A DNA stretch of 64,000 nt from Petunia secreta. Its lineage: Eukaryota > Streptophyta > Magnoliopsida > Solanales > Solanaceae. The position numbers were made by a program, and so were the translations under genes. The notes below the pieces were generated by a model that was not told the origin of the DNA, did not search any database, and saw nothing but the letters and a program-made list of their open reading frames with translations. Positions 1 through 12,949 of this stretch are shown here, piece by piece. The stretch's first letter is position 1. Every line of letters begins with the position of its first letter. The stretch lies in contig JARKIP010000052.1 of NCBI GenBank assembly GCA_029990175.1, forward strand, positions 124,001-188,000. The letters are read 5' to 3'.

Positions 1-3000
1 TTTCAGAAAATAGAACCCGGGATAGCGAACTTAAGTCGAGCCCTGTATTTCACAAGGCTTTTTCATTTATTCAATTTTCTTTTGTTTTACATTTTCGGGG
101 ATATCAAGTCTCGAAAATGCGGAGCGATTCAAGTAACTTCCAAATACAAGCCGTTCCCATTTGTGAGTTTTATTTCAACTCGAACTCGTCCCAAGGTTCA
201 TGTCAAGAAAGAAAGGAGAAAAGAAATTAGTATTTGATAACCAATAGCTCGGATATAGAAAATTAACTATAACTACATTAGCAATCAGGTTAAAGAAATT
301 TTAAGCGAATACTGAATTATGACTTAAAATCTATTAGCAATATTTGCAGAGTTAGACAGAAACTATGACATTAACCCCCAAGGGGGAAAGCCACTAAAGA
401 ACTTCATTTATGCAGTCAAAATCTCAGGATGTTAAGACACACACCCACCATTCTTACTAGGCTGAATTCGAAGGAAACTATAACAGAGTACGAGTTTTTA
501 TCTACATATTAACAAATGCATCCGACAAAAATGGAAGCTGAACAGGGTATATCCAGGACTAAACTATGCAACCAAAACAGGACTTAATCACAACTCAACA
601 GAGGTCCAAACTTAAACAATTTCAAAAGTCATTTCTGATTTTAAGTCATACTCTCATGATTTATGAACAAAGATTACCTCAAAGATCATGATTTACAATT
701 TATTTGTCACCTGCTTTAGCAATAAAGTCTTGAACTATCAAAATTTAGCGACTAATATTACCATAGACTTTCCTTTGACAGAAACTTAGCAGAACCTCTA
801 CTCAAAATTTATATAAAAAGCAGCTTCTTAAAATCATACTCCACAAAGAAATGAGCTTTCCTTTAAAAGAGGATTCGTATAATTTGCGGCGTTAGATGCA
901 GTAAAACAAAGCAGTCTTAAGAAGAAAATAACAAGAAATTAAAGCGCAATTTCAGATCCAGGAGAGTAGAAAAATGCATCTTTTATCAAGAACAATTTCT
1001 TTATTCATACCATCTAACTCTATAAATAACATCAGGCCCCTTTAATGCTTCCATGCTCTCCCTGGACTAACTAATTCCCAACCAGACATCTACACTCCAT
1101 GGGACAACCAAGCAACAAAGAACCTGCCTAGCTCCCTCACACTCCATAAGAACTACCTGAAAACTCTCTTAAACCAATCCGGAAACTAACCTTACACCCT
1201 AACACAAGCTGCAGCTCACTAGAGCTCCAGAGCCAACACCCTGCTACCACTACACTACTCCAGAAACAAACTAAATTACCTACTTGCAACCTCTGCATAC
1301 TAACAAAGACCCTGCAGCATCATCCCAAGCTCCCTCACTCACGCACAAGCCAACTTCACATACCCTCTGCTCTCACAGCCTCCACACACACACATACATA
1401 CTCCCTCACTAAACTGAATCAAAACAGCCCCTACAACTCACAGGAAACAGAAAACAGCCTCACCACACTACTACCTGAAAAATGCAGCACATTCACTTGT
1501 GCTCACATAGTTCAGTCCCACCTGAACAATACCAGACAGACCTTCACAAACTGCAGACCTCCCATAAACTCACTGGACAAACTAACCTACTAGCAACTCC
1601 TTCAACTATCAGGAACAAATCCCTGAATATCTAACCCCTGCCCTCTTCATCTTCTGGCATCATACCACAGCACCAAAACAGCCTTCACTACCATGACCAA
1701 GACCTCAGAACCTCTCTTTACACCTCACAGAAACACTCACAGAACAAGGCAAAGCAACCCCTGGAACCCCTGAGCCCTTCATTTTTTACATACTGTCCTA
1801 CTGCTACCTTTTAACCAGCAAGAAAAGCAACAGGACTAAACAGATGGAGCATGAGACTGGCTTTAACAAGATGCCAGAAAGACTTGGAAAACAGACAAAT
1901 TTGGGAACAAACATAACAGAAGAAGGGCTGCTGCAAGCTTACCAATAGCAGATTTCATAAGCTAAAAAAAAAAGAAACCAGAGATAGCAGGACCAAGACT
2001 ACTGGACTAGGAAGATGAAACTTTACCACTATCAACTAAGAACCAGGATCCAAAATCGAAAGGAACAATCTTTTTTTATTAAGAAAGACAAGACATGAAA
2101 CAAATGAGGATAGAAACAGGCATCAGGATTCACCCTTTTGTCATTCAAGGTTTCAAAATTTCACTCAAATGGATTTCATCCATTTTTTAACTACATAAAG
2201 TATAGGTTCTACTCCTTAAATTCATAAACTATATTGGAACTCCATTTGCATACCAGCATTCAAACATCACATAGGAAGAAAGAACTTAAAAGAAAATGAG
2301 GTAAATATTACCTATTTTTGAGCAGGGAACTGGGTGTCGATCCGAAAAATGAACACGACTCGACTAAGCGACTTCAAGAAGGTCGACGGACTAGAAACAA
2401 TGAAAGCGACGACACGAAATCGAAAGCGATGTTCGACTCGGAAACAAAAACTGAAAACACTATGCGTATTTTTAAGCTGAGAAAAATATATAATGTATAA
2501 AATACTGCCGTTTTTCGTTGTGTGTTAAAAATCCCAGCCCCTTAAACCCTACAAGAATGTTAAAATATATAGGAGAATTTAGGGTTTACCTTGGACTTTT
2601 CAAATCTGAAATACCCTTCGCCATTTTCGATCTAATTCCTTTAGGATAAGGGTCTAAAGTGTCCATTCTTTTCGGATTGTACACTTTGGATCCTTATCTC
2701 CAAGGAAAGATCCAAAGGCTGGGATTTACTTTGATTCAAAATGGGTGGCACAGATTTTATGCCCGTTTGTACTGGTAAGAGAAACCAGCGACACCAGCTG
2801 AATAGTGTCACTCATCCAGCGCATTGATCGTACGGAGAAGATGAGGGCTTTGGGTCGGGTTTTTGGTTCTAATTCGCGGGTCGAAAATTTGAGAATTGGG
2901 TCGCGGGTAATTGAAAGAACTGAAAGGGGAACTGATATGGGATTTTATCTTAAGTATTTTGTTTTACAAGGGGTTTGCAAGGTGGGTCGGATTTGAGGTT

Positions 3001-3150
3001 GTGTTTTGCGATTTTGGCCTTTTTACACAAAATTATCAATTTGACTATTTAAAATTTATAAAATTTCCCTTTTTTTGGCACATCTCTTAATTAAATATAC
3101 TTTATTATTTAATATTAAACTTAAAATCAGGGAAAAATTTGGTGTCAACA
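1..3150 (-). mobile_element. Probable Tat-lineage LTR fragment, minus orientation
   Basis: The right edge at 3150 reads, on the minus strand, TGTTGACACCAAATTTTTCC. That closely resembles the start of the E1 LTR at 7898 and of the LTR at 29932 (TGTTGACACC, then a T-rich stretch and CCC). I take the stretch leftwards to the window edge as a single LTR on the minus strand, roughly 3 kb like those of E1. It is AT-rich and has no ORF that looks real. Its other end lies outside or near the left edge, so the limits and the single-LTR reading are inference. Confidence 0.35.
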
Positions 3151-5340
3151 ATCTGTACAACATACCAAATTAGTATACTCCGGAAGAGAAAGAGTGACTC
3201 CAACTGCTGGTAGATAGCCTACTAATGTGGCTTAGAGTCTGATCTCTCTTTACCTGCACGACATGAAACGCAGCGCCCCGAAAAATGGGCGTGAGTACGA
3301 TATGTACAAAGTATGTAAGGTCTGAGCATATAATAAATCATAGCTGAATGAAACTGTAAGGCAGGAATATAAATGTGTAAATATGAGTTGGAGCATAGCA
3401 ATGTAGCTGGAAATCTGAAGATGTACTAAACATGATCTGAATATATACTGAAGTCTAGTTGAATATGGAACTGAAGACTGAGCTGAACTATACTGATAAA
3501 TAACTGTAATATGACTGATAACTCGTAACTAGAAACTAGAATTGATAGCTGCCAACTGATACTGACGCTAAGAACTTGTGGCTGATAACTGAGAACTGAT
3601 GACTTGTACTGAGCTAAAACTGGACTGTTATCTGAACTGGTATCTGTCTGGTGTTATGGGATATATTCCCCCAAATTAGGTAGCTGAACATCTGAGCTAG
3701 CCTCACATATAATCATGCAGTGCATACTGTGGCTATATACGCGTATATAATAAACCTGGCGGGTGTTACCCCCCAAGCAAGTAATATCTTGTCTCTCTGG
3801 TGAGAGTGTGGGAAAGGCACCCGGTAACACTAGGTGTTTCAACTCCTGCCTGAACTAAAGGGGTTATATCCCCCAGGCGGGTAGTATCACTCGTGATCGG
3901 ACTGTATGTCAATGTCCAGCCTTAATGGGGGACTCCAAATAACACATAACACGATCACAATATAAGCATAAGCATGTATGAGACATAACATATTTGGCAA
4001 CAATAGATATGGACTCAAAGGAATGATAATAAAACTCCGGATGGAATTATAGACACAACCTAGAACTCAGAATTTGTCTAACTCTTTCACTTTTTATAAA
4101 AATTTATGCAGAGTTTTTCCCTGAAACTGGATGATCCGCAAAAACAGAACCAGTACTATAATATATACGGGAATGGGTACCCGGATAAACTGATAACATA
4201 AACAAATTAAATGGATAACAAGATGAGACGACCGGACGACATAACAATCTGCGGACAGAATATTTGGACAGCACCACTGCCCTGCTTTGCAACCTAATTT
4301 GAAAGGTCTAAATCAAAGTTATAGACTTTATGATATTCATAAAAGTTGTAGATAAATGTCTCAGGGGTTCCAAGAATTTTAAGTAATTTTAATATAAATT
4401 TTTACAAGGATTTATGATCAATATACTAACAACTGTCCAAAGATCAAAACGATTTTCCAGATTTTGAAACATGTTGTGCTGCTATTTTTGGAAATATTTC
4501 ACCGTGGTTCTTAGCACCAAATTAGGAACATACAAGCTTACCTTTATTCCATACAAGTTCCTCACAAGAAACATCAATTTGGGACTAAGACAAGCTTTAA
4601 AAGCTACAAAACAAATGTCTTGTCCAAAAAAAGGTTTAGCCTTACATACGTTTGATGCTTTTTTTTAAAGCTTTTTTCCTTTGAATTCCACACCTTCTAA
4701 AGCCTAAACAAGATATAAAATAGCATTGAGGTACTTTACTTAGCCATGAAGTAATTCTAAAACTCAAGCTATAGATGAAATTGAAGGTAGCATAACATTA
4801 CCTTAATCGCGTGGAGCGTTTTAACGCAATCCGTCTTCAATTTCGAGTTACAATTGGCGTCCTTCCTTCAAAATCATAAAACTTTCTTCAAGACTCATGG
4901 AGGAACTGTTTCTCTCTTGACATTTCTGGAAATGACGAGATGAGGATGACTTTTCTATTTTATACTAAAATATTTCGGTTTTAGTCCTCTTTTGCGCTTA
5001 TGTCCCTTTTTCTGACCTGACTTCTAATGCTCATATCTTTTTATCCAGGCGTTGTATGAACAAACCATCAAAAATGTTGGAAACTAAAGTCTAAGATCTT
5101 AAATTTGGTATATAATATGTCCCTAAAAAACCTTATATAACAAATAGAATTAATTGGTGAAAAATTCGTTACAAGGCAAATTCTTAGTCGGTTTTTCCGC
5201 AACTTAAATTTGATTTTTCCCAAACTTTATATTCAACATATAAACATCATATATGGTCTTATTATGACTTTAAACTCACTTAAATCATTATTAACATGTC
5301 ATTGGAATGATATACCCCACTTTAGAGATACGAGGTGTAA
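3151..5340 (-). mobile_element. Decayed Tekay-like LTR remnant
   Basis: This non-coding block contains a short sequence near 3260-3320 (acgacatgaaacgcagcg, then a gtacgatatgtac-like stretch) that I recognise from long LTRs of Solanaceae chromoviruses. It also has many imperfect ctgaact/gataactg repeats at 3400-3650. It ends at 5340 in ggtgtaaca, comparable to the gtcgttaca end of the E4 LTR, in the same orientation. The left end seems to be cut by the LTR ending at 3150. No gag or pol is attached, so it is either a solo LTR or a truncated one. Confidence 0.4.
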
Positions 5341-6075
5341 CACAACTTTACTTCAAAAATTGGCTAGAAAATTTGGCTTAAGAATAAATTTTATTAAAGT
5401 CAATTTGAAGTTTTCAGCTCAGTTCTATACTTAATTGTATGCTCTATGCCATGATTTCTGCTTACGTTTACAAAATTTTAATGATGTTACCCTTATGTTC
5501 TTAAAATTTCAAATTATGCAATTTGATTGAAATTAGGTAAAGGAACTCTTTCTTGTCACATTCTTAAGTATGTACTACTTTCTTTTTAAAAAATTATTAG
5601 AGTTTGATGGCCATAGCAACTAACTAGGCTTCCTAGCACATGATATATCCAATGAACTCCACAAAACTTAAGCATTTTTCCTCAATCTAGAATCTTCACT
5701 TGAAAAGGGAATTAAATTTCAAACAACAATCAATGGATTAATCACATACCGGATTACCAAATGAAAGGCTAATAGGTTGAAAATGGATAACTAGTGATAT
5801 TTTGAAGTAAGGGTATATGAAGAGGCTAAAAAGAAGGGCTCTAAAGAAAGCCTAAGATCATTTACAAAGTTGGGACAACTCATATTTCACCTTGAGCACA
5901 AATCAGGCAAGTTCTAGACTACGATTCAATATGTGAATCCACCAACTAACCTCACATACAAGCAAGCGGATCAATTAAGATAAAAACTCAACTTTCAACA
6001 AGGTTTCACACTTGTAAAGCTTTAATGGTCTGCTAGGAACCACGTCAATGACTCCAAAGCAACACATGAACCTAG
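5341..6075. other. Unassigned non-coding stretch
   Basis: I see no convincing gene, repeat or terminal motif here. The last few hundred bases may belong to the leader of H0, whose 5' LTR I could not find. Confidence 0.4.
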
Positions 6076-7733
6076 AGTCATCAACAAAGAAGTCCTACAA
6101 ACACAAGAAATGGTGGGACAAGTGCAAGAAAAGAGTTGACAAGTGTCAACAAGGTGAACCCGAAACCACAAGCTTCAAAGCCAAGTGGTTCACCAACGAA
6201 GAATAAGGCGATATCAAATAATGAGTCTCTAAGTCCTAGATTCCGGGTTGATGTTAAAAGTCCACCTACTCCGGCTATGGGTATTGTTGGGCCTTATCCC
6301 AACTCGCTCGAATATGAGAGACAAAATATTGAGAGGAGTAAGGGAGCGACCGGTGACAACTCTGGAGTGGAAAAAGGAGAGGTTGTGTTGAGTGATGTGA
6401 GTGGGTTGTCACCACCCGAATCAACACCCGACCTTGAAAAGAAAATGAGGGAGAAGAGATAGGGAAAAAGAATCATGGAGAGTGAGGGCACCCCTTATTC
6501 TAACCTTAACCCTTTATCTTTTTCTTCTGTTTGTTTGAATTCTTGTGTAGGTATTCGTGGAGGCAAACCAATGGAGCCTCAATCACGTTCCAAAGTGAGA
6601 AGACAAGGTGAAGAAGAACTTTATTGTGAGCTACAAGATGGAGGGAGTACTCATGACACTACAAGTGCTTTGATTGAACAAGATAGCAACACAAGTGTAA
6701 GTGTTAGTTCTTCTTTCCATGAGCATGCTACTTCCTTTTCTTGTGATAGTGTTTGTGAAAACTCTATGCTAGTTGATGATTTGTATGATTATAATGTGTT
6801 TGCAACTAGTGTAGAGTCGAATGGTCAACTTGTGAGTGCATGTGAACCACTAGTTGAGAGGATGGATAAGCCACATCATGATGTGAGCCCGGTATTCAAT
6901 GAACCTCTCTTTAGTGAAGATCTTGAAGTTGACCTTGATTGTGACCATTGTTATGACACACCACCAATTTTTGATAAAGGGGAAGATGAGTTGTTTGATC
7001 ATACTCTTGTTGATATAATTTCCTATGGTGGACCTATGTGTTATGGTGAGGATGGTAGTGACCTTGAGAAGTCTCAAGTAGATGAGATGGATAGGATTGT
7101 CTTCAATAGCTCCTCAAGTTTGGGTGATGAATCTAGTTTGGATATCTCACCTTTGATGGGTAGTGGACTTGTTTGCACTAACCTTTGTTTGAAGGGGATT
7201 TTAATAAAGGTGGTGATGTGTATCAAACTAGAGAAAATTGTGAGTTTGAACCTCCATGGTTTAGAAAGTTTGACTCTATAGACAATCCATTGTTTGAAAC
7301 CCCAAGTGTTATGAGAGACCTTGGTCTTGATTGTGATGGTCCATCTTCTAGTAGTCCTAACCTTGATTGTGTAGGCTATAATGATGAAGAAGCTATTATG
7401 GGGACCTCCCTAGGGAGTTTATCTAGTGAGGGGGATTGTCTTGGGGGACAATGTGGAGGTGAGGAGGTACCTCTTGGTGTGTGTAAGAGTACTTCTAAGA
7501 AGGGGAGTGGAGTATTTGATGTTAGTTGTCGCTTGAGCTATTTTTCTTACTCCACCCCATATATTGATCACACCTTTAGTGTTGAGCATGCCAAAATCAT
7601 TGTGTCACCTAGTGATAGAAATGCATTGAAGGCTTGGTATGTTGGTCATGAGCTTAGGGGTCGTAGGGAATTTGATTGCTTAATCTTGCATATTCCATGT
7701 CCTATTGATATCTTTGTTTGTTCTTGTGTCTAG
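6076..7733 (+). pseudogene. Unknown acidic protein ORF of H0, broken
   Basis: The reading frame is open from about 6076, interrupted by TAG at 6460-6462, open again to 7281, and then continues in another frame at 7185-7733, so one nonsense change and one frameshift break it. The encoded product is rich in Asp, Glu and Ser, with scattered Cys pairs and short Asp-Asp-x-Tyr-type motifs. It has no recognisable gag, protease, RT or integrase motif. No ATG fixes the beginning; the first in-frame Met within the second block is at 6475. At 6541-6553 a sequence ttgtgtaggta resembles a 3' splice site, and a second such site occurs just after the ORF. I do not recognise the family. Its position where pol should be suggests a protein typical of a non-autonomous gypsy group, but the function is unknown. 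Confidence 0.5.
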
Positions 7734-7897
7734 TGCACATTCTTGTTGAGTCAAGTACTTTTTTTTTCCTTTGGAGACATAAGCCTTTTAATTGTTATTG
7801 ATGCTTGGCTCTATCATAAGAGTGTGTTGTCCACACTATTTGCACTAACCTACTCTTGTAGTAGGAAGTTTGGATTGTGTTTTCCTTTGCTTGTAGG
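7734..7897 (+). other. H0 tail before E1, with E1 target duplication GTAGG
   Basis: This is short non-coding H0 sequence. Bases 7893-7897 (GTAGG) are the left copy of the E1 target-site duplication; the right copy is at 24193-24197. Confidence 0.75.
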
Positions 7898-10286
7898 TGT
7901 TGACACCCAAATTTGTCCCTCTTTTTTCTAAAATTGGCTATAATTCAACTTAAGGGTGCAATGTGACTATTTGTGCAAAATGTGCATTAGAAATCTTGCA
8001 TTTACGTGTGTTATCCCCTATTTATATATTATATACTTAAATGTGGCTATATGACGTAATTTTGCATCATTTAGGCTATTTGTCAAACTATGAATATTTG
8101 CGCAATTTAATATGTCACATAATTGCATCATTTATACTAGATGTCAAATTTGTTTCAATTTATGATTATTTGTGCAAATTAGTAATTATTTGTGATTATC
8201 TATATTTAATTAATTTTATTTGTGTTTATTTAATAATTATTTGTGCATTTTATAAAATATGTATATCTATATTTTTATTTATACCCTTAAGTTGAATATT
8301 GGCCAATTTAAAAGAGACTTTCCATTTTTCTATTTACTTATTTTCCTTCTCTATTTGTTAAAGTTTCTTACGAACCTGGACAAGAGTCCGTCTAGGTACG
8401 CCCATTCCATTAGAAATGGTTGCTATTTTCCTCCAATAATTTAGTTCAAATTCTCTAAAATGTTCATATAATTATTATTTCAAAATATTTCTTTTTCATT
8501 TATTTTAAAACCTTCCTTCGTCTTGAATCTAGACAAATGTTCGTCTAGATTCATTCGTTTTGCACCGTACATTTTTGTACACTGTTCGTCTAGATTCATT
8601 CGTTTTGCACCGTACATTTTTCTACATTTTTTCTTATACAAAATATATTTTTTTCACTTTATTTCAATTCCTTCAAATTTTGTTTGAACATAGACATAAT
8701 ACTTTACCAAATACATCTTTTCTTACATTAAATCCTTTTCTTCCTAATTTCAAGACTCATATGTATACTCGAATCTAGACAAAATAAGGTCTAAATTGAT
8801 CTTTGTTATTTAAATATTGAGAGAAGATGTTGTCTAGATTTAATTAAATATTCTTTCCTAAACTAGTCCCTCACCATTTTGGAAGAAATTCAAAATTCCC
8901 AAATCTCCTCAATCTCCCTAAATCTTTCCCTTAATCCCTCACTCCAAATTGAGGCCAATCTCCAACGGTTATTACATTTACACAATTTTGACAAAGGCAG
9001 ACAATCATCAAGACACAGTACTTGCCCTTCTTCCTTCGTCCTCTCCACACCAAAAAAAGAGACACCATTAATAGTACTCGTCCTCTCCTACTCCCTCACA
9101 CACGCACACTACTAGTTCCTTGTCTTCTTCCTCAATAAAAACACTACCACCATACAGTCTCGTCTCTCACACCATTGATATATCAACACATATACAGATC
9201 CCATTACACACACGCAAATCGACATCCAGACCAGTCAATACAAATACAGTACACATCTACACCTTCTTCTCCCATAATATCCTCGTCATCATCGGCAAAC
9301 CCTTATCCCCTTCATCTTTATACAGTCACAATACACTCAATACAAAGCACCATCCTCACCGAAAAATAAACCCACACACCCATCAATCATACCCACACCA
9401 ACATACACAGGTCCAGACCAAGAAAATAGAAGGGGGCAGGGGATTCGCCTATTGGGGGTCGAGGAAATGGTTCAACGATTGTAAAATCTATCACCACCGG
9501 CAGAGTTTGAAGAATTGCCGGAAATTTGAATGCCGATCATGCCGTTGGTTCTGTTTCGTCTTGCCTTTAATTTGTTACCAAGTCAGAAACGAGACCACGA
9601 AGGGAGTGGGGTGGTAGCGATGCCGCTAAGCGGCTGTCGCTCCTCCATCTCCGACCTCTCGCTGCCATCCCGCTGAATCCCATGCTTTGGGATGACGTTT
9701 GTCGCGGCCTTGTTGATTTCTGCGACTGGTTCTTCATCGCTAAATGCTCTAGCTAATGTTTTGGGTTCTTCACCGTTAAACTTATGTTTGCTTTTCTAAC
9801 TGTGTTGACTCGTTTTATCGTATCTATGTTGACTCATGATATTTTGGTTAATTAATCTGTGTTATTGGATTGATTTATGTCTTGGCTGAGCTTTTGAGTG
9901 CAGGAACCATTCGGGACAAATTTTCATCCATTACGGAATGTGGAGACTGATTTTGAACAGATATTTGAGGTACACATGGAATTGACGGATATACATCGAA
10001 TTGACGGACGTTACACTGATTATGGCCAAGGAAAATAATTACATAATTTATTTGAGGCCTATACATTGTTTGAACGTGATACTACACTTGAACAACCCCA
10101 TTCCCGTGTCCCTAAAACAAAAAGGCTATGATGACGTGTGTGAGCCGTTATGGAGTGTTGGGACCGGCACTTGGCATGGTAACACGACTGGCCGGCGTGC
10201 TCGCAGTCAGCAGTTGTACCGACGTCCCTAATCTCTTAGTCGAGCCGACACTTTTAAAAAATCCCTTTCCCCTTTATTATAAACTA

Positions 10287-10288
<2 letters not shown>

Positions 10289-10334
<46 letters not shown>

Positions 10335-10405
10335 TTATCCTTATTATTATTATTATTATTCTTATTATTATTTTTTATTATCGTTAATATTATTATTATT
10401 TTTAT
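10289..10405 (+). repeat. (TTA)n microsatellite in E1 5' LTR
   Basis: This is an interrupted TTA/ATT repeat, with a counterpart of different length in the 3' LTR. Its poly-Leu reading frame is not a gene. Confidence 0.9.
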
Positions 10406-10881
10406 ATTAACTCATTTTCATGTTTCTTGCGAGGTACATCGTGATTAAGTCACTAACGGATAACGCATTTGTAAAAGGAAAAAATTATTTATAATCATTG
10501 ACTTTACTTAAATTTATTTTATTCTATTTTTATTATCCTTACTAACTTGTTTGTTTATTTTGTAAGGCACATTGAAACAAAGATTAGGGACGAGAAGAAA
10601 TGAATATTTATTTGCTATCACTTGCCTTTAAATTTTACATACTTAGTTTAATATTCAAATATTTTTACTGTCTAGTTAGCTTAATTATTTTTTCTAGAAT
10701 CCCAATTATAAAGTCCGGCCAGTAACCACATTTGGTGGAGCTCGAGAGGTGTCTAACTCCTTTCTCTCCAGTTAACTTGAACCTCTTACCTAGAATATCT
10801 GGTTCGTTGACTAAGTTTCGGTGTTAATTGTAAAATTGGCTAGAAACAAAATAGGTGCCCTAATACGCCTAGTTAAAAAAT

Positions 10882-11314
10882 GGGCTCATTACACAAACAG
10901 CCACCATACACAAAATATTTACTAAAAAATGGCCACAACTATTTGTAGCCAATATTAATAACAAAATAATTAGAATATATATTATTAGAAAAATAATAAT
11001 ATTCATTAATAAATACCTAAAATATTAAATATCAAACAAAAAATATTGTATCTGTCCCAAAAAATAAGGAATATGGGGAATACACGTACTACAACAACTA
11101 CTCCCCTAGAATCCTAACTACACCAACACACTACCCCTATATTCCCATATTTATCGGAATAATATTCATTACATTTAATTTACAGAAATATTCAAAAAAC
11201 TAATATTAATAAAAAAGTATTTAAAAAGAAATGGCTACAGAAAGTTAATATCAACAAAAGGTGTTTATAATTAGAAAATATTTTTGATGAATGTTCATGT
11301 AGGGTAAAAAATCC
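10882..11314 (+). mobile_element. MULE-like non-autonomous DNA transposon in E1 5' LTR
   Basis: This 433 bp block is absent from the E1 3' LTR. It is flanked by the 9-bp direct repeat TTAAAAAAT (10873-10881 and 11315-11323), while the 3' LTR has a single copy at the empty site. The ends are weakly inverted: GGGCTCATTACAC on the left and GGATTTTTTACCC read inwards from the right, 9 of 13 matching. A 9-bp duplication fits Mutator-like elements. There is no transposase ORF. Confidence 0.75.
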
Positions 11315-11424
11315 TTAAAAAATATGTTAGGTGGCTACTCCAACTCTTTACCCGTGAGTTACCCACTAAGTCGAGCCCTATTTCAAACTTTAACCGGTTC
11401 GGGTAAAAATAGGATGCGACAGAA

Positions 11425-11442
11425 TGGCGACTACGCTAGAGA
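11425..11442 (+). other. E1 primer-binding site
   Basis: TGGCGACTACGCTAGAGA lies three bases after the LTR end. It starts TGG, complementary to the CCA end of a tRNA. The TGGCGA start is compatible with tRNA-Arg, which is reported as primer for Ogre-type elements. The exact tRNA was not checked. Confidence 0.6.
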
Positions 11443-12949
11443 TGTCAAGGTTCAAACAATAACGGACTTTAAATTGTGATTCTTTTACTTGTTTTATTTT
11501 CTTGCCATTTGTTTCAATACTAACTTTTTACTTCTTTTTCTTTTTTGCAGGATTAAGGTTTATTTTTTATTTATTTATGTGTTTTATTCTTGATTTGTTT
11601 GATTATATTTTACTATTGTTCATATCACTCACTTCCCCTACTCCTGGGAAACGACACTTTGCACACGCACGGGCGATTACGTGGATCCCACGGTCGCTTG
11701 ACCACAAAAACCTTTTAGGAGGGACATTTTGGAATATAGTTGGTCGGTGGTACAATCAACAATTTCAAATAGTCCCACTCCTTGGCTGTCCGTCTTGGGG
11801 AACCTTGTCTAGAATTATCCAATTAGTTAGTGGAGACTCTTGTCTAGGAACCATGCATCATGTCATGATTAGAAAAATTTTGACTTCGGCTCATGTCTAA
11901 ATCTATTAGTTCACCGTATTTGAATGAACCGAACGGGTTTTCGACCCTAAGGGACGTTTAAATATGTTATGTGTGCATTTATTTAAAGTTGAACGTGTCT
12001 AATGTAGACCATTTGTTCATATAAAAGTGGATTCTCATAACAAAATTAATTATTTATTTCTAAAATCGTTATTTCTACAAACAAAACTAATTATTTATAA
12101 AATTATTTTTTGGGTTATGAACGAACTTAATTTTTCTACTTTTATGAAAACAAAATCATAGATTTTAAATTAATTTCTTCTACTTTTTATGTAGCAAGAT
12201 CAATTATTATTTCTATTTACCTAAAGTAAAAATATTATTTCTACATTTATGCAATAAAAGTTAATTATTTTATAAAATTATTTTTTTGTTAATTTTGGGT
12301 TATGAGAACAATTGAGATGATACAAAATACACGTTCAATTCTAAATACCATAGTCAAATTAGGAAGGCTTAATATCCTTGGTATGTTAAAGTCCATTAGC
12401 CAACCTCGTCCAAAAGCGTCATCATATGACGCCTATCATGTATATTCTGTGTATTGATCTGTTTTGCATATGAAATTATTATCTCAAATTTGTTGTTTCA
12501 TGTGTTAGTTTTACTCTCACTCCTAAGGTTGACTTGTGCATTTATTTCAAAACTTGTGCATTTTTGAACTTGTGCATATCATGCATATCTTCCGCCACTC
12601 CTGTCAACTTTCTAAATCATGCGTACGGTGGTTACGACCACCTCTTTCCTCACATAAAAACTCCTATAGAGGGAACAACTTGGAATCTATTCGATCTGAG
12701 ACGTCCCGCTCCCGAGCCGCCCGCTTGGGAGGATAATAAAACCCGGTCTAGCTAACTCCATTCCTTAGTAGCGGCGATAGGAATTATGCATCATGACATG
12801 TCATTAGTCGACTTGTTCTCAAGTCCGATAGGCCAACTTGTTCAAACAATCTGAATGGGTTTTTAACCCCCAAAGAGCATTGGACATGATCTATTTACAT
12901 TTACTTAAAAGGATTAAACGTGCAAATGCAGATCGTTTATTAACATTGT
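11443..12949 (+). other. E1 untranslated leader
   Basis: About 1.5 kb without a credible ORF. Two related passages (around 11770-11990 and 12620-12900) share phrases such as a gaatg.ac.gaacgggttttcgacc-like segment, suggesting an old internal duplication. Confidence 0.45.

Larger units (their letters stand above)
7898..11421 (+). repeat. E1 5' LTR
   Basis: This LTR is 3524 bp and matches 21137-24192 along its length, apart from a 433 bp insertion (10882-11314) plus its duplication, and small differences. It contains a (TTA)n tract at about 10289-10405 and an exon-like block near 9540-10130 that is also in the 3' LTR. The end GATGCGACA is followed after three bases by the primer-binding site. 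Short ORFs inside it are low-complexity and look fortuitous. Confidence 0.88.

Noticed and set aside
2318..2996. Short plus-strand ORFs in the left LTR fragment
   Set aside because: 60-63 codons, no motif, inside probable LTR sequence.
9120..9617. 165-codon ORF in the E1 5' LTR and its counterpart at 22324-22881
   Set aside because: Ser/Thr/His/Pro-rich, from CA-rich leader-like sequence. It runs into the exon-like block in another frame and differs in its end between LTRs.
10128..10448. Open frame with a long Leu run in the E1 5' LTR, and its twin at 23276-23623
   Set aside because: It is only the (TTA)n microsatellite read in one frame.
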